DNA of 64,000 nt from Nocardiopsis sinuspersici (GTDB lineage Bacteria; Actinomycetota; Actinomycetes; Streptosporangiales; Streptosporangiaceae), in NCBI GenBank assembly GCA_008638415.1, contig ML703345.1:46221-110220 (forward strand). Direction: 5' to 3'. Shown piece after piece: positions 58,551 through 64,000 of the stretch (positions are counted from its first letter, which is position 1; every line of letters begins with the position of its first letter). A model generated the notes under the pieces. That model saw only the letters and a list, made by a program, of their open reading frames with translations, searched no databases and had not been told where the DNA came from. Made by a program: the position numbers and the translations under genes.

Positions 58551-59392
58551 ACACGGGCGCGGCAGCGGTCCAGGAAGCGGCGCAGTACCTCGTTGAACCG
58601 TTCGGACCGCTCCAGGTTGGGCAGGTGACCGGCGCCCTCGATGATCTCCACGACCGAGTCGGGGACCATCACGTGCATGGACTCGGTGAAGCCGGGCGGG
58701 GTGAACCTGTCGTGCTGGCCTCCCACCAACAGGGTCGGCGCGGACACCCGGCGCAGCAGGGGTACGTAGTCCTGGCGCCTGGCGCGGCCCAGCAGCGCGG
58801 CCGCCGCGCCCTCGGGAGGGGCCGCGTACATCATGGCGCGCACGTGGTCGGCCACCTCTGGCAGCTCCCGCACGTTGTCGGCGGTCATCATGCCCACGAG
58901 CATCTCGTCGGCGTAGCCGCGCATGCCCTCGGCGCGCAGCCGCTCGGCCATCGCCAGGCGGGCGGCCCTACCCTGTTCGGTCTCGGGGCGGGGGTTGGTG
59001 GCGGCCAGGGTCAGCGAGTCGATCCGGTCGGGGAAGAGCCGGTACAGCTCCAGTGCGACCTGTCCGCCCATCGACAGCCCCACCGCGCTCACCACGTCCA
59101 GACCCAGGTGGTCCAGGAGCGCGGACAGGTCGCGGGCGAAGGTGTCCAGGTTGGTGGTTCCGGGCACGACGGTGCTGCCCCCGTACCCGCGCAGGTCGGG
59201 GACGATCACCCGGTAGCCGCGTCCGGCCAGCGCCCTGACCTGCGGTTCCCACATGGTGCGGTCGAAGGGGTGGCCGTGGATGAAGAGGACGGGGTATCCG
59301 GCTCCGCGGTCGGTGTAGGTGACGCTGATCCCGCGCACGGAGGCGGTGCCCGGGCCGTCACTGTTCGCGGTGTTCGTCGTCTGGTGTGCCAC
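58547..59392 (-). CDS. alpha/beta hydrolase with complete triad
   Basis: 281 residues from GTG 59392 (TAGCAT ends 8 nt upstream; leaderless likely). FIHGHPFDRTMWEPQVRAL, VIVPDLRGYGGST, nucleophile elbow AVGLSMGGQVAL (Ser), acid in GGQHDRFTPP, and His in GAGHLPN. The order and spacing are typical of esterase/haloperoxidase-like hydrolases. Its substrate is unknown. It is flanked by 277 nt without a gene upstream. Confidence 0.88.
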   Translation of the reverse strand: MAHQTTNTANSDGPGTASVRGISVTYTDRGAGYPVLFIHGHPFDRTMWEPQVRALAGRGYRVIVPDLRGYGGSTVVPGTTNLDTFARDLSALLDHLGLDVVSAVGLSMGGQVALELYRLFPDRIDSLTLAATNPRPETEQGRAARLAMAERLRAEGMRGYADEMLVGMMTADNVRELPEVADHVRAMMYAAPPEGAAAALLGRARRQDYVPLLRRVSAPTLLVGGQHDRFTPPGFTESMHVMVPDSVVEIIEGAGHLPNLERSERFNEVLRRFLDRCRARV

Positions 59393-59669
59393 AAGAACCG
59401 ATGCTATTCACGTGCGCAAGGGGCGCTTTCACCGGGAGGGGCACACGGTGGGGCGTGGGGCCGGGCCGCAGGCGGTCCCTCCTCACCTGCGGCCCGGTGC
59501 ACCGTGGCCCGCCGTCCTCGGGCACGGTGCGGCGGGGCGGGCGTCGTCCCGTCCCGCAGTGCCGGGGCGTTCGACGCCCGGCCACAGGGAAGACGCCCGT
59601 GGAAGCCGTCGGGTTCGGCCCCGTCCACCGAACGTGCCGGTCTCTTCGGCACGGCCCCCGGCGGGTTCT
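59393..59669. other. 277-nt gap between hydrolase and MFS genes
   Basis: Holds the -10 of the hydrolase gene at 59401-59406 and several short GC-rich stems past the MFS stop. No protein-like frame. Confidence 0.35.
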
Positions 59670-60905
59670 TCAGCGGCCGCCCGACGCGGTCCGCCGGGGG
59701 CGGCTTCGGCCCAGGACCAGCGCCGCCACCAGGTAGGGGGCGGCGAACAGCGCGAAGGCGGCGCTGTGGCCGGTCAGGGTGAACACCCCCGCGTACAGCG
59801 GGTAGGAGGCCGTGGTGAGGGCGTCGGTGCCCAGGGCGGCCACGGAGGTGACCGTGGCCCGGCTGGTGCCGGTGATGCGGTCCTGGAGGCGGGCGTCGGC
59901 GACCACGCCCGCCGCCTGGCACACACCGAAGCCCGCACCGAGCAGGACCCACCCCGGCGGCCCCGGGAGCAGGGCGCCGGCGGCGACGGCGGGCGCGGCC
60001 AGGCCCAGCAGGAGCGCGAGGGCTCCCACGGGCAGGCGGGAGACGGGGCCGGCGAGCAGGCCCCCGGCCGTGACGCACACCCACACCACCAGCACCACGA
60101 CGGGCACCGTGTCGGTGGGAACACCGGACTCGGCGGCCAGCAGGGGGACGTACTCCTCCAGCATCATCCAGAACGAGGAGACCACGACCACCAGCGTGAT
60201 CGCGCCGCGCACCCGGCGGCTGGAGCGGGCCTGGGCCAGCCCCTCGCGCAGGGCGGCCCGGTAACCGCGGGGCTCCCCCTCGCCGGAGCCGTCGGCGTGG
60301 TCGGCGGCCGCCGCGCCGGCGCGGTGCTCGGGCAGGGCCAGCGCGGCCAGGGAGCACAGCACGCAGGCGGTGACGCTGCCCGCGCCGACCGCGGTGTAGC
60401 CGCCGTGGGCCATGACGGGGATCGCGAGCAGGGTGGCGGCTCCGACGGCGGCCACGTCCAGGGCGCGGACCACACCCATGACCCGGGCGTAGCGCTCGGT
60501 GGCGCCTCGGTGGCCGAGTTCGGTGTAGACGAGGGCTTCCAGTGCCCCGGAGGCCAGGGCGCCGCCCGCGCCCCACAGGACGAAGCCCGCGGCGAAGGCC
60601 CAGTAGCCGGGCCAGAGCAGCCACAGCGAGAACCCGGCGGCGGACAGGAGCGGTGCGGCGGCCAGCAGATAGCGGCGGGGCACCACGTCGGCCCAGGCCC
60701 CGGCGGGCACGGACACGGCGACGGAGGTCAGGGACCAGACCGCGAACAGGGAGCTGATCTGGGCGACGGACAGGCCGCTCTGGTCGAACAGGACCGCGTA
60801 CAGCGGGTAGAGGAGGACGAACTCCCCCAGTGCCGCGTAGGCGTACAGGGGCCGGGTCAGGCGGAGCGCGCGTGCGTGGGCCGCGCGCGAGGGCGAGGTG
60901 GTCAT
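59670..60905 (-). CDS. MFS transporter, 12 helices
   Basis: 411 residues from ATG 60905. Twelve hydrophobic spans are clear, with the charged loop ADVVPRRYLLAAAPLL between helices 2 and 3, a version of MFS motif A, and a central loop rich in Gly, Glu and Asp. It resembles single-polypeptide drug/sugar exporters. No substrate is implied by neighbours; a CtaG-type gene lies 88 nt upstream on the same strand. Confidence 0.85.
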   Translation of the reverse strand: MTTSPSRAAHARALRLTRPLYAYAALGEFVLLYPLYAVLFDQSGLSVAQISSLFAVWSLTSVAVSVPAGAWADVVPRRYLLAAAPLLSAAGFSLWLLWPGYWAFAAGFVLWGAGGALASGALEALVYTELGHRGATERYARVMGVVRALDVAAVGAATLLAIPVMAHGGYTAVGAGSVTACVLCSLAALALPEHRAGAAAADHADGSGEGEPRGYRAALREGLAQARSSRRVRGAITLVVVVSSFWMMLEEYVPLLAAESGVPTDTVPVVVLVVWVCVTAGGLLAGPVSRLPVGALALLLGLAAPAVAAGALLPGPPGWVLLGAGFGVCQAAGVVADARLQDRITGTSRATVTSVAALGTDALTTASYPLYAGVFTLTGHSAAFALFAAPYLVAALVLGRSRPRRTASGGR

Positions 60906-60992
60906 GGAGGTCTCTCGGTCGAGCGGACGAGGGCGCCGGGGCGGGGGTGCGCCCGGTGGGCCGCGTGCTCGGGCCGAGGACCGGTGAAGGAC

Positions 60993-61853
60993 TTAATGTC
61001 GCTGGAACATGGCTCCAGGATAGGCGTGGGCGCCGCGTTCGGCCAGGGGGCGCGGTGTGCGGGACCGGCGGCGGTACCAGCCGGCGAACAGGGCCACGGC
61101 CAGGAGCAGTTCGGCCAGGTCGCCGCCGTAGTACATGAGTTGGGCGGCCTCCTCCGCCAGTGCGGTGTGCGCGGCCCCCGGCGGCCAGGTGTGGGGGTGG
61201 GCGTAGAGGAGTTTGGCCAGGAACGAGTGCGCGGCGATGGCCAGGAGCAGGGTCGTGAGCCGGGTGGCCGTGCCGGGGCGGCGCGGTGCGGGGTCGGGGC
61301 CGGCGAGGGACCAGGCGAACAGGTAGCCGGCGGCGAGGTAGTGCAGGTACACCAGGGCCTGTACCGGCGGGTGGGTCTGCATGGCCGTGTGCAGGGGGGT
61401 GAGGTGGACCAGGTAGAGGACGCCGGTGTCGAGCAGCAGGGCGGTGGCCGGATGGCCCAGGACGTGCACGGGGCGGCTGCGCAGCACACGGGCCACCGGG
61501 CGGCGCCGCGTGGCCGGCAGGGTGCGCAGGCCCAGGGTGAGGGGAGCGGCCATGACCAGCGCCAGGGGTGCGTACATGCCGATGAACAGGTGCTGGAGCA
61601 TGTGGACGCGCGGATCGTGGTGGGCGGTGTGTGTCAGGGACGGCAGCAGCAGGGCGGCGGCCAGCAGCGCCACCCCCAGGGTGAAGGAGGCCGTGCGCAG
61701 GCCGTTCCAGCCGCGCGGTGTGCGCCGTGCCCGTCGCGCCGCGGCGGTGTAGGCGAGCAGGGCGATGGCGAGCAGGACCAGGGCCGGTGCCGTTCCCCAG
61801 GCGCAAAGGGCCGGTCCGGTGCCCTCGTGGACGGGGTGGGCCGGGCCCGTCAC
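60993..61853 (-). CDS. CtaG-like cytochrome c oxidase assembly membrane protein (caa3_CtaG)
   Basis: 286 residues; GTG 61853 overlaps the previous stop (GTGA). Seven membrane helices. Family motifs are HMLQHLFIGMYAPLALVMAAPLTL, FLAKLLYAHPHTWPP and AAQLMYYGGDLAELLLAVALF, with His residues probably ligating copper or heme. The protein helps insert copper into cytochrome c oxidase in other bacteria; here no oxidase gene is nearby, so the role is inferred. It is coupled to the DUF2243 gene. Confidence 0.87.
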   Translation of the reverse strand: MTGPAHPVHEGTGPALCAWGTAPALVLLAIALLAYTAAARRARRTPRGWNGLRTASFTLGVALLAAALLLPSLTHTAHHDPRVHMLQHLFIGMYAPLALVMAAPLTLGLRTLPATRRRPVARVLRSRPVHVLGHPATALLLDTGVLYLVHLTPLHTAMQTHPPVQALVYLHYLAAGYLFAWSLAGPDPAPRRPGTATRLTTLLLAIAAHSFLAKLLYAHPHTWPPGAAHTALAEEAAQLMYYGGDLAELLLAVALFAGWYRRRSRTPRPLAERGAHAYPGAMFQRH

Positions 61854-62338
61854 GGCGCGGTCGGGCGGTCGGCCCCGGGTGCGCGGCGTGCCCACCAGGC
61901 CGTGAGCGCTCCGGCGGCCAGCAACAGCACGGCCGTGCCGTTCCACGCCAGGTCGTAGGGCAGCAGGTCGACGCCGTAGCGGATCTGGTGCAGTCCGAGC
62001 ACCTTGTGGTCGATGATGCCGTCGAAGAGCTGGAAGCCGCCCATGCCCAGCAGCAGGCCCGCCCACGCGGCACGCCGGTGCAGGGCGTGGCGTCGGTTCA
62101 GGTCGGCGAGGAGGAAGAAGCCCGCGACCAGTGCGATGAGTTCGCCGGCGTGCAGCAGTCCGTCGGACAGCAGCGCCACCGTCGGGGTGGAGCGGTCGTA
62201 GAAGTGGTGCCAGGCCAGGATCTGGTGGAAGACGATCTCGTCGACCGCGGCCATCAGGCCGATACCGATCAGGGCTGTGGCCGCCAGCGACCGGCCCCAC
62301 CGCGTGTCGTACTCCTTGCCCCTTCTTCCCGTTCCCAT
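61850..62338 (-). CDS. DUF2243 membrane protein
   Basis: 162 residues from ATG 62338, behind GAGGA. Four helices. Typical family sequence: GIGLMAAVDEIVFHQILAWHHFYD, SDGLLHAGELIALVAGFFLLADL, GGFQLFDGIIDHKVLGLHQI. The conserved His residues suggest metal or heme contact. DUF2243 and CtaG genes often travel together, as here. Possibly assists copper-dependent respiratory assembly. Confidence 0.87.
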   Translation of the reverse strand: MGTGRRGKEYDTRWGRSLAATALIGIGLMAAVDEIVFHQILAWHHFYDRSTPTVALLSDGLLHAGELIALVAGFFLLADLNRRHALHRRAAWAGLLLGMGGFQLFDGIIDHKVLGLHQIRYGVDLLPYDLAWNGTAVLLLAAGALTAWWARRAPGADRPTAP

Positions 62339-62507
62339 GCAGGTCCTCGTGTCCGGAGGGTCGCGGTGTCCGCGGGAGCGGCGGCGGTGTGTCCGCCCCC
62401 GGGCGCCCCGGGGGTGCACCGCGCGCCCCGGGTCCACGATGCCATCGGCGGCCGAGCGGAGAACGGTGCCGCGCCGGACGGGGTTGGTGCCGGTGGAGGG
62501 GCGGGCG

Positions 62508-63011
62508 TCAGTCGCCGTGGAGTTCGCGGGCCCACGCCTCCAGGCCGGCGGCGAACCCCTCCCGCTGGCTCGGGGAGAGCCGCTCGAAGGTGCGCAGCAG
62601 CGGCCGGGCCCTGCGCGCCATGAACGCGCGCATGAGGTCGCGGTGCTCCGGGGCCAGGGACACCAGGACGCGCCGCCGGTTGGCGGGGTCGCTGCGGCGC
62701 TCCACCAGACCCACCCGGGACAGGTCGCCGACCAGTTCGCTGACGGTGGACAGGCCCACCTCCAGGCGGGAGGACAGCTCGCCCACGCCGAGTTCCTGTC
62801 CGTGGGAGAGCTGTGCCAGTACCGCGCCGTGCCGGGCGGTGAGGCGGTTCTCGGTGAACAGCCGGTGCAGCTCCTCGGGCATCTCGGAGTGGGCGCGCCG
62901 GTAGTAGGCCTCGATCAGGGGCACGAAGCGCAGTGCCCCCTCGACCAGTGCGCGGTCCGGAACGTGTGTCTCGTCACCGGTCCCGCCCCGGTCGGCCATG
63001 TCCTGGTTCAC
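62508..63011 (-). CDS. MarR-family regulator
   Basis: 167 residues from GTG 63011, selected because TAGCAT ends exactly 7 nt upstream; ATG 62999 is the alternative. The winged helix is standard: LTARHGAVLAQLSHGQELGVGELSSRLEVGLSTVSELVGDLSRVGLVERRSDPANRRRVLVSL. It lies upstream of the DUF2243-CtaG pair on the same strand (169-nt gap), and may regulate that pair or the gene beyond. Ligand unknown. Confidence 0.9.
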   Translation of the reverse strand: MNQDMADRGGTGDETHVPDRALVEGALRFVPLIEAYYRRAHSEMPEELHRLFTENRLTARHGAVLAQLSHGQELGVGELSSRLEVGLSTVSELVGDLSRVGLVERRSDPANRRRVLVSLAPEHRDLMRAFMARRARPLLRTFERLSPSQREGFAAGLEAWARELHGD

Positions 63012-63024
63012 GGGCCCGATGCTA
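63012..63024 (-). promoter_or_regulatory. leaderless -10 of the MarR gene
   Basis: TAGCAT (63019-63024) ends 7 nt before GTG 63011. Confidence 0.5.
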
Positions 63025-63161
63025 TCGGGAGCGTGGCCGGCCGGCGTTCGGCGGACGGCTCGCACCGGTGGGCGCGGGGCGGGAGCGCGCGTGCGGACCG
63101 GGTCCGGCCGCTCGCGGCGGTGTGCGCGGCGGCTTCCCGGAGAGCGGGTGTGCGGGGCAGG

Positions 63162-63839
63162 TCAGGCCGGACGGTAGAACACCGGCAGGGCGGTCATGCC
63201 GTTGGCCCTGAGCCTGGCGCGGACGAACCGGTGGAAGCTGGGCCGGGGAAGCTGCCTGAGCAGGAAGGATGCCGGGCCCGTCGGCAGGCGCGCGTAGTTG
63301 ACCAGGGGGAAGGGCGACTCCTCCAGGGCGCGCAGGGGCGTTGAGTTGTCGACGCCGGTCTTGGCCGTGTACCAGCCGGTCAGCTCCTCCCACACGCGTG
63401 CGGCCGTGTCGCCGTCGGCGGCACGGAAGTGGTTGAACAGGTAGGTGCCGTCCGCGGGGTGCTCGGTGTCCCCGATCCGGGCGTGCTCGCGTGCGGGCAT
63501 GACCAGGTCGGCGCCGAGCCTGTCGGGGGCCGCGGCCCGGCGTACCCCCTCCAGGGCCTCGGGGGAGTCGGTCTCCACGAGCATGGTGACGTCGAACCTG
63601 GGGGCTCCCCTCAGCGGTGGCATCAGGACCGCCTCGAAGACCCGGGCGCGCAGTACGTCGGGGCGCTCGACCAGGGTTCGTGCCAGGGACAGGCACTCCT
63701 GGACGGCGTCGTCGCGCTCGGCGCTGCGGCGCGGGAGGGGGCCGTGGGGCGGTGCCACGGACAGGGCGATGTAGAGGTGGCCCGAGGGTGAGGGTGCGCG
63801 CAGGTCGGCCTTCGGGTACGGGGTGTTCTCCGGTGCCAT
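63162..63839 (-). CDS. hypothetical protein behind a TetR-type operator
   Basis: 225 residues from ATG 63839 with GAAAGGAGA upstream. A beta-alpha fold without signal peptide or membrane span. Segments include HLYIALSVAPPHGPLPRRS, ARVFEAVLMPPLRGAPRFDVTMLVET, GTYLFNHFRAADGDTAARVWEELTGWYTAKTGVDNS. It resembles small reductase-like or dimeric ferredoxin-fold proteins controlled by TetR regulators, but I cannot place it. Regulation by the palindrome at 63868-63889 is likely. Confidence 0.65.
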   Translation of the reverse strand: MAPENTPYPKADLRAPSPSGHLYIALSVAPPHGPLPRRSAERDDAVQECLSLARTLVERPDVLRARVFEAVLMPPLRGAPRFDVTMLVETDSPEALEGVRRAAAPDRLGADLVMPAREHARIGDTEHPADGTYLFNHFRAADGDTAARVWEELTGWYTAKTGVDNSTPLRALEESPFPLVNYARLPTGPASFLLRQLPRPSFHRFVRARLRANGMTALPVFYRPA

Positions 63840-63867
63840 GGTCGCTCTCCTTTCGACACGGCACATC

Positions 63868-63915
63868 ATACTTCGGATATCCGAAGTATTGTGCGGGGGT
63901 GCCGATATCCGAAGT
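63868..63915. promoter_or_regulatory. TetR-type operator, 22-bp perfect palindrome plus half-site
   Basis: The 11-nt half ATACTTCGGAT is followed by its exact complement, and GATATCCGAAGT repeats the right half 28 bp further. It lies just upstream of the 63839 gene and would also control a divergent gene beyond the window. Confidence 0.7.
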
Positions 63916-63940
63916 GTGGTGCGGGCTGACCGGGGGTTGC

Positions 63941-63964
63941 CCGCGCGCGGGGCCCCGCGCGCGG
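63941..63964. repeat. 24-bp perfect GC palindrome near window end
   Basis: The 12-nt half CCGCGCGCGGGG is followed by its exact complement. Homopolymer C runs follow to the end of the window. Either a terminator-like hairpin or low-quality sequence near a contig end. Confidence 0.4.
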
Positions 63965-64000
63965 GGCCCCCCCGCAGCCCGGCCCCCCCCGGCCCGGCCC

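Noticed and set aside
59319-61958. 879-codon plus-strand frame rich in Gly and Gln
   Set aside because: Opposite to the MFS and CtaG genes, which have clear membrane topology and motifs. The frame is low-complexity shadow.
1-64000. CRISPR array, rRNA operon, insertion sequence with terminal inverted repeats
   Set aside because: No regularly spaced repeats, rRNA-like sequence, or transposase reading frame was found on either strand.

Overview
The window is GC-rich, tightly packed actinomycete DNA. GTG and TTG starts, four-base ATGA/GTGA gene overlaps, GlnR-type boxes, a SARP/AfsR-type regulator, a PP2C (SpoIIE-type) phosphatase and a Hanks-type kinase all fit a filamentous actinomycete. Overall gene content most resembles Nocardiopsis or a relative (inference from protein style; no search was run). 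No rRNA, tRNA or CRISPR array was found. About 60 genes are supported, plus several broken ones.

Layout. 0-11 kb: an ankyrin gene broken by an 8-bp duplication, small membrane proteins, a long hypothetical protein, an orphan tyrosine recombinase, a 1201-residue nuclease/exonuclease/helicase, an RlpA-like wall protein, and a fusion of a degenerate ADP-ribosylglycohydrolase-like region to a dual-specificity phosphatase. 11-25 kb: a complete nitrate/nitrite assimilation locus on the minus strand. One unit is narK-nasA plus the nasC-type reductase; the other is nirB-nirD-(HemD/wHTH regulator)-sirohydrochlorin chelatase. Each unit has a GlnR-type box upstream. A DsbA-like oxidoreductase, a GAF-PP2C phosphatase and a DUF1772 protein lie between them. 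24.6-31 kb: an Lrp/DUF2000 divergent pair, NUDIX, a DUF6069 protein, a MerR-controlled small metal operon with its operator, and a D-2-hydroxyacid dehydrogenase operon.

31-44 kb: a thioesterase, a metallophosphoesterase, a manganese-type ABC transporter with a DtxR-like operator across its first start codon, a serine/threonine kinase, a large SARP-ATPase regulator, a fluoroacetate-dehalogenase-like hydrolase and a class III CoA transferase. 44-48.2 kb: an accessory islet. It is bounded by a direct repeat of the CoA-transferase 3' end and holds a lipoprotein, a low-GC segment with TTA codons, two multiply frameshifted genes and small ORFs. 48.2-50.5 kb: a hydrolase, a 37-codon stump of a luciferase-like oxidoreductase, and a second orphan tyrosine recombinase. 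50.5-64 kb: an ABC exporter with a two-component system, an exonuclease-BRCT protein, a Vms1/eRF1-like protein with a hairpin inside its ribosome-binding region, AraC and VOC proteins, a hydrolase, an MFS transporter, CtaG and DUF2243 membrane proteins, MarR, and a hypothetical protein behind a TetR-type operator at the window edge.

How it works together: the nitrogen locus is the clearest pathway. NarK imports nitrate, NasA with its FAD/[2Fe-2S] partner reduces it to nitrite, NirBD reduces nitrite to ammonium, and the chelatase supplies siroheme. The HemD-like fusion is probably the NnaR-type co-regulator alongside GlnR. Many regulatory or single genes appear to be transcribed leaderless: a TANNNT -10 box ends exactly 7 nt before the start codon in five cases. 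Motif coordinates may be off by a base or two, because everything was read by eye.
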